Below, piece by piece: positions 1 through 8,163 of a stretch of DNA of 64,000 nt; the first letter of the stretch is position 1; each line of letters begins with the position of its first letter. The notes below the pieces were generated by a model that saw only the letters and a list, made by a program, of their open reading frames with translations, was not told the origin of the DNA and did no database searches. This DNA comes from Colwellia sp. M166 (GTDB lineage: Bacteria; Pseudomonadota; Gammaproteobacteria; Enterobacterales; Alteromonadaceae), in the NCBI RefSeq assembly GCF_024585285.1, contig NZ_CP040755.1, positions 3,162,001 through 3,226,000 on the forward strand, in the 5' to 3' direction. A program made the position numbers and the translations under genes.

Positions 1-881
1 TCTTCTAAGATGATAACTAGGTTTTTCGCTTTGCCTTGATAAACAGGTAAACGTTTATTTAATGACGGTAGATCTGAAAGAATAAACGATTGGGGATCTA
101 GTTGTGTTTCAGTTTGAATAATATCAATGAGGTCTTTCTCATTCATTTTTCCGTATAACTTAGCGGCGTTTTCTTCATCACCAAATTGTTTATAAGCATG
201 CGCAACGCTGTAAATAGAATTAAGCGTTAGTGAATTTATCAATGGATCGGTTGAGAAGTAGACTAATGAAGGATTAATGGGACGATGTCCAGCTGTGCCT
301 CTGGCAAAAGCAAAAAGTACAATAACCAGAAGACAAGAAGAAATAACCGATGGCGCTATTTTACTTTTTCCTACTGGCTGATAACGCTTGAATAGCTTGT
401 GACTTAATTGCCAAAATACTTTACTGGTGAATATCAGTAATGAAATAACAATAATTAGGGTAACTAGGTGGCCATTGAAAAGCATTTTTATGACTTCATT
501 CGGGTAGGCCAGATACTCAATAAATAATCGATTGGGACGAAAGCCATATTCAGTAATAAAAGCAGGTGTTGCTAGTTCAAAAAACAAAACACTAATAAAA
601 ATAATCGTAAATATACATTTAAGTAAAGTTAGCCACAGTGCGGATAACTTGTCGTTAAGCATCGCCCAAGGATGTATTAAAGCAGGAATTACTAACAAGT
701 AGCCAATGGTACTTAAGTCAATTCTCAAGCCATTAAACAATAATGTTAGTAAGCTTCCCGTGTTTGTTATTCGTTCAAATTGCCAAAAGCTAAAACCAAG
801 CCTTGAAACAAATAAAGTGATCACTAATATCAAAATGAATAGCAAAAATGGTCGTAGAAGATAAATTATTGAAGTAAGCAT
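1..881 (-). CDS. LTA-synthase-like phosphoglycerol transferase (C-terminus off the window)
   Basis: A reading frame of 293 codons stays open from an ATG at 881 to the left edge, so only the N-terminal part is present. The translation is strongly hydrophobic with about five membrane segments in the first 190 residues. A motif RGTAGHRPINPS and then a KNLVIILEE strand follow, the latter being the usual start of the extracytoplasmic sulfatase-like domain of the MdoB/LtaS family (COG1368). Family knowledge: these enzymes move phosphoglycerol or similar head groups from phospholipid to an envelope acceptor and leave diacylglycerol. The acceptor here is unknown. No Shine-Dalgarno is visible before the ATG, which lies in the 3' arm of a 13-bp inverted repeat. 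A PmrA-box-like direct repeat lies 51-67 bp upstream, so co-regulation with eptA is inferred. Confidence 0.8.
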   Translation of the reverse strand, partial: MLTSIIYLLRPFLLFILILVITLFVSRLGFSFWQFERITNTGSLLTLLFNGLRIDLSTIGYLLVIPALIHPWAMLNDKLSALWLTLLKCIFTIIFISVLFFELATPAFITEYGFRPNRLFIEYLAYPNEVIKMLFNGHLVTLIIVISLLIFTSKVFWQLSHKLFKRYQPVGKSKIAPSVISSCLLVIVLFAFARGTAGHRPINPSLVYFSTDPLINSLTLNSIYSVAHAYKQFGDEENAAKLYGKMNEKDLIDIIQTETQLDPQSFILSDLPSLNKRLPVYQGKAKNLVIILE

Positions 882-919
882 TGTCGTTTGGTATTAGTAA
901 TGAAACACAATGCTTACTT
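872..919 (-). promoter_or_regulatory. 13-bp perfect inverted repeat covering the start codon
   Basis: Bases 872-884 and 907-919 are perfect inverted complements (AAGTAAGCATTGT and ACAATGCTTACTT) around a 22-nt loop. In the minus-strand transcript the 3' arm contains the ATG and first codons of the LTA-synthase-like gene. The hairpin could hide the start and control translation. No T-run follows, so it is not a plain terminator. The function is inferred. Confidence 0.5.
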
Positions 920-931
920 TAAATAACCAAC

Positions 932-948
932 CTTAAGACTTACTTAAG
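932..948 (-). promoter_or_regulatory. PmrA-box-like direct repeat
   Basis: Two perfect CTTAAG half-sites are separated by 5 bp (932-937 and 943-948). This matches the YTTAAK-N5-YTTAAK pattern known for PmrA-type regulators. In minus orientation a TATTTA follows within a few bases and could be the -10, placing the box at -35. The site is upstream of the LTA-synthase-like gene and near a PmrAB-like pair. The link is inferred. Confidence 0.6.
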
Positions 949-976
949 ATAAACTGAAATAAAGCTAATGAGGGGG

Positions 977-1342
977 TTAAAATAATATTATTAGCCATAT
1001 TATCATGGCGATAACCATACTGATGAGCACAGCAGCCGAGCCTAAATCTTTTGCTAATCCTGACAAGGGATGAATCTCCAATCCTACCCGATCAACCACG
1101 GCCTCAATAGCGGTATTGAGCACTTCGGTAAAAATGATAAAGACAATCGCCAGCACAAGTATTAACTGCTCAGTGCTACTAATATCAAAAAGAAAACTAA
1201 TTGGCACGGATAAACACAGTAAAAGTAACTCTTGTTTAAACGCTGACTCATGTTGATATAACCATTTAAAAGCCCGAAAAGAATTTAATGACGCTAAGTA
1301 AATACGTTTTATGCCTTTGGGCTTATCTTTGTTGTTAAACAC
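977..1342 (-). CDS. dgkA: Diacylglycerol kinase
   Basis: A 121-residue integral inner-membrane kinase that phosphorylates diacylglycerol to phosphatidic acid with ATP. The family motif EVLNTAIEAVVDR is present at about residues 73-85, with three hydrophobic segments, and the length matches the usual 120 or so residues. It starts with GTG, whose first base is the last base of the eptA stop (TAGTG overlap). A GGAG lies upstream within the end of eptA. Coupling to eptA makes biochemical sense: phosphoethanolamine transfer from phosphatidylethanolamine leaves diacylglycerol, which DgkA returns to phospholipid synthesis. Confidence 0.95.
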   Translation of the reverse strand: MFNNKDKPKGIKRIYLASLNSFRAFKWLYQHESAFKQELLLLCLSVPISFLFDISSTEQLILVLAIVFIIFTEVLNTAIEAVVDRVGLEIHPLSGLAKDLGSAAVLISMVIAMIIWLIILF

Positions 1343-3030
1343 TAGTTTAAAATCTCCAAATTTTGTGAGTTAACTGTGGTGGTTCGGGCAATTGCCGATA
1401 GTGACTTACAGTGAATAAATGAATCTTTATCATTGATATAGGCTCTCGACTGAATTGACATAATACTGAGCAGAGTATCAAAAACATTATCGTGAGTTAG
1501 TGGCGCATCCGACATTTGAGCGAGGCAACTTAAACTAAAATCGGTCTGCTGCTTATCATTCCAATAAATCATTGGGATATGTGTTTGCTCTTCCGGGGAA
1601 AATGCATAGGGTAGGCCGTGTAAATAAACCCCTTTCTCTCCCAGAGATTCACCGTGATCTGAAATATATAATACTGACGTTTCCATTGCTTGCTCTTCGG
1701 CTAATGTTGCCATCTCAGTAATGACTTTTGATAGTACAAAATCAGTATAAGCGATAGTATTATCATAGGTATTTACCAGTTCTTCATGTGTGCAATTTTG
1801 AATATCGCTACGTTGACAGTCGGGGGTAAATATTCGCTTATCTTTAGGATAGCGTTTAAAATATGTCGGGCCATGAGAGCCAATCATATGCAGCACTATT
1901 AAGGTATTGTCCTGAGTAATATTTTTAAGCTTAGCCCTTAAGGGCTTTAGTAGAGCCTCATCGTAACAATACTCTCCGTCGCATAACGGGTTTGATATAT
2001 CGGTTGCTATTTGTTCGCTTTTGACACGAGTACAAACCCCTTTGCAGCTGCCATTATTATTACTTATCCACAAAACATCAGCACCTGCCAAACGAATAAT
2101 ATCAACGACATTTTGCTGGGCTGTTGCGATACGCTTGTCATAATTACTCTTATCTAAGCGTGAAAACATACACGGCACTGAAACTGCAGTGGCTGTGCCA
2201 CAAGAGGTCATATTTGAAAAAGACACAACGCCTTGTTTCTCAGTATATTGATTAGTCTCTTTCGGATAGCCATTGAGTGAAAAACTCATCGCTCGAGCGG
2301 TTTCTCCTAATACCATAACAGTAACATGTTTTTTATTATTTCCCCGTATAATCGAAGGGTTAGTGTCTAAGACTTGAAACTTTAATGGTGGATAAAAGTA
2401 ATGATTCCTTATAAATTTGTAAGAAGAATCTATCATTTTATATGGGATGATATAACCGGCAATATCTTTGTTATTTCGACCGACAGAGGCATAGTTGGAA
2501 TAGAATACAATGGCCACTAAAAATGCAAATGCGAGGCTGGCACTGAGCAGCTTTACACGGCTAAATAATTCTTGTAAAAATGGTTTGTAGGTCAGCTTTA
2601 TAGAATAAATTAGCCAACAAGGGATGGCGGCAAAAATAATAAAAAAGCCCAGTGCGTAAAAGTTTACATAGCTTAGAGCTTCCGCTGTATCGGTTTCAAA
2701 GGTGTTTTGCACCATACCGTAGTCAAACACAATACCATAAGTAACAGTGGCATAAAATATTAGGGCTGACACTGTCACTGTCAGTATTAATATTGGCTTG
2801 GTTATCCATCTAAAAGCAAGCAAGCCATGTAAAAGTAGCATTAAGCTCAAGAGAAAAAACGGCAAAGAAATTAAGAAAAATATATTGTAGTTTTCTAGTG
2901 CGGCTATCGCTGTCGATGCTCTGGTGAGAAAGGGTAAATTTAATATTAATGCTAAATAGCTACAAGTAGCGAATAATAACTGATTGGTAGTTAAGGTTTT
3001 CTGATTAAAAAACTGCATGACTTTGTTCAT
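1342..3030 (-). CDS. eptA: Lipid A phosphoethanolamine transferase
   Basis: A 562-residue inner-membrane enzyme that transfers phosphoethanolamine from phosphatidylethanolamine to lipid A phosphates on the periplasmic face. This lowers negative surface charge and gives polymyxin tolerance in characterised members. About five membrane segments occupy residues 15-180. The sulfatase-fold domain follows, with a GETAR motif near 242-246, the nucleophile region MTSCGTATAVSVPC near 274-287 (nucleophile Thr about 279), and a metal-binding ISDHGESLG motif nearer the C-terminus. Its ATG overlaps the stop of a 64-codon leader ORF (ATGA). Its own Shine-Dalgarno is weak, suggesting translational coupling. 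It sits directly downstream of a two-component pair, as pmrC/eptA often does. Confidence 0.93.
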   Translation of the reverse strand: MNKVMQFFNQKTLTTNQLLFATCSYLALILNLPFLTRASTAIAALENYNIFFLISLPFFLLSLMLLLHGLLAFRWITKPILILTVTVSALIFYATVTYGIVFDYGMVQNTFETDTAEALSYVNFYALGFFIIFAAIPCWLIYSIKLTYKPFLQELFSRVKLLSASLAFAFLVAIVFYSNYASVGRNNKDIAGYIIPYKMIDSSYKFIRNHYFYPPLKFQVLDTNPSIIRGNNKKHVTVMVLGETARAMSFSLNGYPKETNQYTEKQGVVSFSNMTSCGTATAVSVPCMFSRLDKSNYDKRIATAQQNVVDIIRLAGADVLWISNNNGSCKGVCTRVKSEQIATDISNPLCDGEYCYDEALLKPLRAKLKNITQDNTLIVLHMIGSHGPTYFKRYPKDKRIFTPDCQRSDIQNCTHEELVNTYDNTIAYTDFVLSKVITEMATLAEEQAMETSVLYISDHGESLGEKGVYLHGLPYAFSPEEQTHIPMIYWNDKQQTDFSLSCLAQMSDAPLTHDNVFDTLLSIMSIQSRAYINDKDSFIHCKSLSAIARTTTVNSQNLEILN

Positions 3031-3221
3031 TTTTCGTCACTCGAAAACAAGTCTGTGCTTATAACTGTAAGCGCAGCATAGCTGAGTCTGCTATGTGATA
3101 ACCATAGCTTTACTGGCTTTTCTAGTTTGCTTGTTGCGAGCAGTAAGGTTTTAGCGCGGCGGAGCAGATATATAGCCGTCATCAGTGTATTGGCAAAAAT
3201 ATTATGAAATTTAATGGTCAT
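3027..3221 (-). CDS. 64-residue leader ORF overlapping eptA
   Basis: A short ORF with a good ribosome-binding site (TTTGAGGTG five bases before the ATG) whose stop overlaps the eptA start as ATGA. The predicted peptide has a basic character with one moderately hydrophobic stretch near residues 9-30 and no family I recognise. The ribosome site and overlap suggest it is translated and delivers ribosomes to eptA. Whether the peptide has its own function cannot be judged from sequence. It could simply be a translated leader. Confidence 0.5.
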   Translation of the reverse strand: MTIKFHNIFANTLMTAIYLLRRAKTLLLATSKLEKPVKLWLSHSRLSYAALTVISTDLFSSDEK

Positions 3222-3263
3222 AAAAACACCTCAAAGTAAGTGTTTCTATGTTATTGAATTAAG

Positions 3264-3324
3264 CTTAAGATTTGCTTAGCATAAGCTGATAAGTCGCCTA
3301 AATTCGCTTGAGAATTAACTTAAG
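3264..3324 (-). promoter_or_regulatory. CTTAAG repeat region upstream of eptA unit
   Basis: Bases 3264-3280 read CTTAAG-N5-CTTAGC, a PmrA-box-like direct repeat with the 11-bp period. A second pair, CTTGAG-N6-CTTAAG, lies at 3307-3324 with a spacer one base longer. These sit 43-103 bp upstream of the leader ORF start. The perfect version is at 932-948. Binding by the adjacent response regulator is inferred. Confidence 0.5.
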
Positions 3325-3368
3325 ATAGTTAATTAACAGCAACTTTGAATAAGCAAAGTTGCGCAATA

Positions 3369-3420
3369 ATACCAATTTTACTAAGTTTCTGAGTGTGAAC
3401 AAACTTAATAAACTTGGTAT
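3369..3420. repeat. Short copy (52 bp) of the ATACCAA-ended MITE-like repeat
   Basis: Two 20-bp imperfect inverted ends (ATACCAATTTTACTAAGTTT and the complement of AAACTTAATAAACTTGGTAT) flank a 12-bp centre. The same ends bound the 358-bp copies at 14921 and 31711 and the 57-bp copy at 58623. This is an internal deletion form. The surrounding gap 3222-3591 holds otherwise only the eptA regulatory region. Confidence 0.75.
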
Positions 3421-3591
3421 AAGCTATTATCGACTTTGTCAGTGCTGGCTTGCTGGCGATAGTGAGCGGTTGAATACGCAACTCGGGTTAAAGAGCTGTA
3501 AAGTTATCATTATTGTGGTGCTTTCATTTGTTAAAGGTATGTTGCTAATGAATATACCTTGTTAATTCGAAAGAGTGTTCACTGTTAATTG

Positions 3592-5016
3592 TTATATGAT
3601 GATGGTAAAAGTAAGTTGATTTTTTGAGGTTAAATTTATCTTTATTTCGGCATTAATTTTTTCGCAATAAGATTTAACTATCGCTAGTCCTAAACCATAT
3701 CGTTGTGAAGAGGTTCTTGATTGATCTTTTTGCCACAAGGGTTCAAAAAATTGCGCTAGATCTTGTTCCGTGTATTGATAAATACTGGTATTTGAAATAC
3801 TCAATTTTACCTGTTCTGTATCATCATCTACATTGACTAATATACAGATTTGGCTTTTGGCAGGACTGTAATGTAAAGCATTACTGAGCAAATTAGTTAA
3901 TACGGTTTCAAGTGCAAATTCATTGGTGCGTATGCTTTCAACCTCAGGACTTACTATTAATGAAACATCACGCTTTGTCTTGTTTTCTCGTTGTAAGATA
4001 GCATTAATAAAGCTTGCGATAGGAATAGCACTCTTTGTTAGTTCAGCATTATTGGTACTTTTTTGCAGTAATAAAATACTACTAACAATACTTTTAAGTC
4101 GTTCTGAAATATTCAAAACATCGGAGGTAAAAGTTGCCGATATTTGTTTTTCATCAGGAAATTTAATGGCGACTTCACTTAAGTTGATCAGCTCAGCAAT
4201 CGGTGTTTTTAGTTCGTGAGCGATATCAGAACTCATTCTTTTTTCTCTAGCATACAAAATTTTATTTTCACTAAGAAAATGATTAATACCGCCCGCGATA
4301 GGCATTAACTCTTCTGGTAAATTATCAGTATTTATAGCATCAATGTCCGAATTGAGATTAATAGATTTTATCTCATCGTTTAGGCTATCAAGTGGCGTTA
4401 ATCCGCGCTCTACCACTTTATATACGATAAATCGGACAGCAAATACGGTTGAGAGGGAAGATAAAATAAAAATAATATCAACAAACCAAAGTGTTTGATT
4501 TAGACTTTCATTACTGACCGCATAAGCTAACATCATAGGTTTTTGTTGTTTGGTAAAAGCGCCGACTGAAGCGGCAAACTCTTTTCTACTATCGCTGTCT
4601 ATTTGCGGTATAAATTTTGTTGAAATCATTCTACCTGAACGACCATCAGGCAAGGTGATGTTGATAATCTTTGAGCTATGTAGAGCCACCTCAATCAGAG
4701 GGAGGTTATTAACGTCAAATAAAGTTAATGTTTTTGAACGCTCGAAAACTTTATTGTCGTACCATAACTGAAAATACTCAGGATCGATTGCACCGGAAAA
4801 CTCAGGCATAAACTCATCAGCAAAATCAAAATCTATTTTTTTATTATCTTCATTTACTAAGGTAGTTAGTAGATGCAATTTATTACTCATTGCTCTATCA
4901 AACTCTTGACTGATCCAGGTATCTACACTGAGATCAGTGGCTAAGAGTATCGATACTAATAATACCGAAACAGAAATAGACAGATAGCGACTTAGCCTTT
5001 TTTTAATAGAATACAT
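3592..5016 (-). CDS. Sensor histidine kinase, PmrB/QseC-like
   Basis: A 474-residue membrane sensor. One membrane segment lies near residues 13-30, a periplasmic domain covers about 31-175, and a second segment near 178-198 leads to a HAMP-like linker. The H-box SSDIAHELKTP has the phosphorylated His near 267. The N-box LTNLLSNALHYSP and the G2 motif YGLGLAIVKSY are clear. The G1 position reads SISNTS where a DxGxG motif is expected, so ATP binding may be altered. It starts at an ATG sharing one base with the stop of the response regulator gene (TAATG). Sensing of cations or antimicrobial peptides is suggested only by the eptA neighbour. Confidence 0.88.
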   Translation of the reverse strand: MYSIKKRLSRYLSISVSVLLVSILLATDLSVDTWISQEFDRAMSNKLHLLTTLVNEDNKKIDFDFADEFMPEFSGAIDPEYFQLWYDNKVFERSKTLTLFDVNNLPLIEVALHSSKIINITLPDGRSGRMISTKFIPQIDSDSRKEFAASVGAFTKQQKPMMLAYAVSNESLNQTLWFVDIIFILSSLSTVFAVRFIVYKVVERGLTPLDSLNDEIKSINLNSDIDAINTDNLPEELMPIAGGINHFLSENKILYAREKRMSSDIAHELKTPIAELINLSEVAIKFPDEKQISATFTSDVLNISERLKSIVSSILLLQKSTNNAELTKSAIPIASFINAILQRENKTKRDVSLIVSPEVESIRTNEFALETVLTNLLSNALHYSPAKSQICILVNVDDDTEQVKLSISNTSIYQYTEQDLAQFFEPLWQKDQSRTSSQRYGLGLAIVKSYCEKINAEIKINLTSKNQLTFTIII

Positions 5017-5690
5017 TAGTTATTTTCCACAAAATACCCAAAACCACGCTTTGTTTTTATCGGTAAATCGTAGCCTAACGCGCGAGTCTTTTTTCGTGTT
5101 GTTGATAAGTGTGCTTCAATAGAGTTTTTCGCGACAGCATCATATTGCCCCGCTAAATACTCACTCAGCTTTTCTGGACAAATAACCTTACCTTGATTAG
5201 AGAATAAACATTCCACTAGCTTGTATTCGTTAGGGGTTAAGTTAGCGTCTTTGCCATCACAATGTAATTGTTTTAAGTGTAGATCTAAAGAAAATGGTCC
5301 AACAGTAATGGTGGTGCTATTAATATTTAAGCTGCCACGTCTCATTAAGCATAATAAGCGTACGTGTAGTTCATCAAAAGAGAACGGCTTAGTGAGGTAG
5401 TCATCGGCACCGTTTAATAGGCCTTCTATTTTATCTTCAGTTAAATCCCTCGCAGATAAAATAAGTACACGCATATCTTTATTGGCTTTCCTAATGGCTT
5501 TTAAAATAGCGGTACCATCAACTGAAGGCAGCATAAGATCTAAAATGAGTAGTGAGTAATCACCTGCAAGTGCCATACTCAATCCTTCAGAGCCGTCACC
5601 GGTATCGTCAACGGTAAAACCAAGGTTAGACAGCCCTATTTTCAGACTTCTTCGAAGCGAAGTTGAATCTTCAATGATCAGTATTTTCAA
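5016..5690 (-). CDS. OmpR-family response regulator, PmrA/QseB-like
   Basis: A 224-residue DNA-binding regulator. The receiver domain (about 1-115) has the acidic pocket ED at 7-8, the phosphorylated Asp near 51 in LILDLMLP and the conserved Lys near 101 in LTKPF. The winged-helix trans_reg_C domain covers about 125-220, ending in TKRGFGYFV. It is the first gene of the cluster and is translationally coupled to the kinase. Upstream, bases 5714-5747 contain several TTAA/CTTAAG half-sites without the exact 11-bp period, so autoregulation is possible but not shown. The gap 5691-5980 carries nothing else recognisable. Confidence 0.9.
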   Translation of the reverse strand: MKILIIEDSTSLRRSLKIGLSNLGFTVDDTGDGSEGLSMALAGDYSLLILDLMLPSVDGTAILKAIRKANKDMRVLILSARDLTEDKIEGLLNGADDYLTKPFSFDELHVRLLCLMRRGSLNINSTTITVGPFSLDLHLKQLHCDGKDANLTPNEYKLVECLFSNQGKVICPEKLSEYLAGQYDAVAKNSIEAHLSTTRKKTRALGYDLPIKTKRGFGYFVENN

Positions 5691-5980
5691 GGTGAATCCA
5701 ATAACATTTTCAGCTTAATATCATTAACATAACAAACTAAACTTAAGAATAGCTGATTTTTTGCTGAAAGAATGACGTAACTAAGTAAATTTTTAACATA
5801 AGATCTTGAGTAATTAAAGCTAATGTTTAGCGTGGGGTCTTTGATTTAGCCAAGTAAATAGCGCATAGGCCAGAACCGAGTAGCGTTCAGCGATTAGAAT
5901 TATTTATATTAAGTTAAAAGGGGGCTTGTTAAGGCACTGCCTTTAGTTAGGTAGACAGTGCTTAATTGCGTAACGATTGC

Positions 5981-6202
5981 TTAATAATGAGGAGGAGGGG
6001 GTTCTACTTCGTCTTTACCTTGCTGATCAGGTGTGTTTTCTTTAATTCTATTCGCCAGTAGGGCTAATTGCTGTTTAAGTTCTGCAATTTGTCCTTGATG
6101 TATGGTTAACTCACGATTGAGTTGTTCAATGGCGTCATCCTGAAATGCATTTCGGGTTTCAAGCATTTCAATTGCTTGCGTTAATTCATTGCTTGGTTTC
6201 AC
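5981..6202 (-). CDS. slyX: SlyX family protein
   Basis: A 73-residue protein with a heptad-like, coiled-coil central region (about 5-55) and the family's polyproline tail ending PPPPHY. The function is unknown in the family. The gene begins with GTG, sharing a base with the stop of the WD40 gene (TAGTG), so the two are probably cotranslated. Proximity to fkpA on the opposite strand repeats the slyX-fkpA neighbourhood of enterobacteria. Confidence 0.92.
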   Translation of the reverse strand: MKPSNELTQAIEMLETRNAFQDDAIEQLNRELTIHQGQIAELKQQLALLANRIKENTPDQQGKDEVEPPPPHY

Positions 6203-7224
6203 TATTTATTTACCTGCCATAATTCGGCGTATCCTGAAGAGCTTTCAGTAATCACTTGGTTATTATCTCTAAAAGCAACACTATAAACAACAGCTCCGGC
6301 AGGTCTAATATCGTCTCGCGGCAAAACTCGCCAACTTGTTAAGCGCTCACCGGTAGCAATAGCCCAAACGCTGACTTTACGAGAAGGTGCGCCGGTTAAT
6401 AATTTAGTACCATCAGGTGAAAACTGCACAGCACTAAAAACCTCTTGGCGATTGAAATAGTTTAATTTTGAAATTAGCTTACCGGTTTTTAAATCCCAAA
6501 TATTGGCTGACTTTTTACTGTCAGCGGTAAAGGCGTATCTACCTTTAGCGTCTAGCGCCACCATAGTGACGCGGCTTGGATGATTAAAGCGATAAATAAC
6601 TTGTCCCGATAAGGTGTCCCATACGTAAGCAACAAAGTCATTAGAGCCAGAGATAGCAATGCGGCCATTAGGCAGCATATCAACGGCATTAATTTTTTCC
6701 TGATGACCTAAAAACTCTAAACGTCGGCCTGTGGCAATCGTGATGTGCTCAACTTTACCGTTACTTTGGCCAATAAGCAGATGCTCACCATTATTTGACA
6801 CCGCAACATCACGAACAGTTGACTCAGAAATCGACCAAAAGCCTTCAGATTGACCATTCTCGATATTCCATAACGAAAAGTCGTTACGGTTAGCCGTTAA
6901 AACATGGCTATTATTATCAGCAATATCGGCAACCAACACTAAATTGTCGGCACTGTCTTGTTGTTGAGACCAAGTATATTTCAGCGCGTTGTTATCTAAA
7001 TCCCATAAACTGATGCCGTGATGGATGGACGAAACGACACTGTATTTTCCGTCATTAGAAATATTAGCCGCGTACGCGCCTTCAATAGCATGCTGCCATC
7101 TTTGTTCTGGTGCTTGACCTAGAGGCTGACAACCAGCAAGTAATGCTAATAAAAGCACTATATTGGACTTCAGAAATTTTAAGTTACAGTTCAGCAAAAT
7201 ATTAATACTTTTTTCTTGTGGCAT
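6202..7224 (-). CDS. WD40-repeat lipoprotein
   Basis: A 340-residue protein with a hydrophobic stretch ending in a lipobox-like LLAG-C near residue 32, followed by repeated blades ending in WD-type dipeptides (ISLWDLD, AYVWDTLSG, ANIWDLKTG, VSVWAIATG). About seven blades fit, consistent with a single beta-propeller anchored to the envelope. Such propellers usually serve as protein-binding platforms. The partner is unknown. The basic N-terminal extension is long for a signal peptide and the ATG has no obvious Shine-Dalgarno, so the true start could lie further downstream. It is coupled to slyX. Confidence 0.8.
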   Translation of the reverse strand: MPQEKSINILLNCNLKFLKSNIVLLLALLAGCQPLGQAPEQRWQHAIEGAYAANISNDGKYSVVSSIHHGISLWDLDNNALKYTWSQQQDSADNLVLVADIADNNSHVLTANRNDFSLWNIENGQSEGFWSISESTVRDVAVSNNGEHLLIGQSNGKVEHITIATGRRLEFLGHQEKINAVDMLPNGRIAISGSNDFVAYVWDTLSGQVIYRFNHPSRVTMVALDAKGRYAFTADSKKSANIWDLKTGKLISKLNYFNRQEVFSAVQFSPDGTKLLTGAPSRKVSVWAIATGERLTSWRVLPRDDIRPAGAVVYSVAFRDNNQVITESSSGYAELWQVNK

Positions 7225-7317
7225 TTATCGTTAGTATAAGCCGCATTGTTTCACAATTCACACATATTTAAATGACTTAGCGGGAATTTCCAACTGAGTA
7301 GTAAAACGGAGATGTAA

Positions 7318-8076
7318 ATGAAATTTTTTAAACCGACTTTAGTCGCTATTGCTTTATTGTCAGTCATGGGTTGTCAAGAGTCAGCTAAACAAGAAGAAAA
7401 AGCTATTGCACTTGATACAGAAATACAAAAACAAGCCTATGGCCTAGGCGCTTCAATTGGTATGTACATGGAGCGTAACTTAGAAGAGCACGACAAAGTA
7501 GGCTTATCGCTAGATAAAGCAATTATCATCCGCGGCTTCACTGATAGCATGGCGGGTAAGTCACAAATTGAAAAAGAAGACATTCAAGCCTTGTTGATGA
7601 ATCTAGATCAGGCAATGAAAGCGAAGCAAAGAGAGCAAGCCATAGCTAGCGCAGAAGCAAGCTTAGCCGAAGGTCAAAAGTTCTTAGAAGAAAATGCTAA
7701 AAAAGATGACGTACAAGTGACTGAATCTGGTATTCAGTACGTAGTATTAAAAGCTGCTGAAGGTGAAAAACCAGTAGCAACTGATACTGTTAAAGTTCAT
7801 TATAAAGGTACTTTCATAAACGGTGAGCAATTTGATAGCTCGTACGACCGTGACCAACCAGCAGTATTTCCACTTAATGGGGTTATTCCAGGTTGGACTG
7901 AAAGCGTACAGTTAATGTCAGTAGGCTCTAAGTATAAATTTACTATTCCTTCAGATCTAGCATACGGCCCTAATGGCAAGCCACCACAGGTCCCGGGTAA
8001 CTCAGTACTTGAATTTGAAATTGAACTATTAGAAATTGTTAAGCCTGAAGCAGCACCGCAGGTTGGCGATCAATAG
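7318..8076 (+). CDS. fkpA: FKBP-type peptidyl-prolyl isomerase, lipoprotein
   Basis: A 252-residue FkpA-type chaperone and prolyl isomerase of the envelope. A signal peptide ends in the lipobox SVMG-C at residue 19, so it is probably lipid-anchored. The N-terminal dimerisation domain, rich in helices and Gln/Glu, covers about 30-140. The FKBP domain covers about 150-240 with VKVHYKGTFINGEQFDSSYDR and the substrate-pocket motif IPSDLAYGPNGKPP. The ATG follows GGAGATGTAA. It is divergent from the WD40-slyX pair. Confidence 0.93.
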   Translation: MKFFKPTLVAIALLSVMGCQESAKQEEKAIALDTEIQKQAYGLGASIGMYMERNLEEHDKVGLSLDKAIIIRGFTDSMAGKSQIEKEDIQALLMNLDQAMKAKQREQAIASAEASLAEGQKFLEENAKKDDVQVTESGIQYVVLKAAEGEKPVATDTVKVHYKGTFINGEQFDSSYDRDQPAVFPLNGVIPGWTESVQLMSVGSKYKFTIPSDLAYGPNGKPPQVPGNSVLEFEIELLEIVKPEAAPQVGDQ

Positions 8077-8097
8077 AAGATATTTATCTTTAATACT

Positions 8098-8129
8098 TAA
8101 AAAACCAACCGCTTAGGTTGGTTTTTTGC
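8098..8129 (+). terminator. Intrinsic terminator after fkpA
   Basis: The stem AACCAACC/GGTTGGTT with loop GCTTA is followed by six T residues. The preceding A-run lets it work in both directions, so it may also serve the convergent flavoprotein gene. Confidence 0.85.
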
Positions 8130-8163
8130 TTTTAAGTATTCGGTTTTACCAACTCAGAACCGC

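Noticed and set aside
3359..3565. 68-codon plus-strand ORF
   Set aside because: Its first part is the short MITE-like repeat and the rest is low-complexity hydrophobic sequence without a ribosome site.
5714..5747. A third PmrA box upstream of the response regulator
   Set aside because: Several TTAA half-sites occur but none has the 11-bp spacing, so it is not listed as a site.
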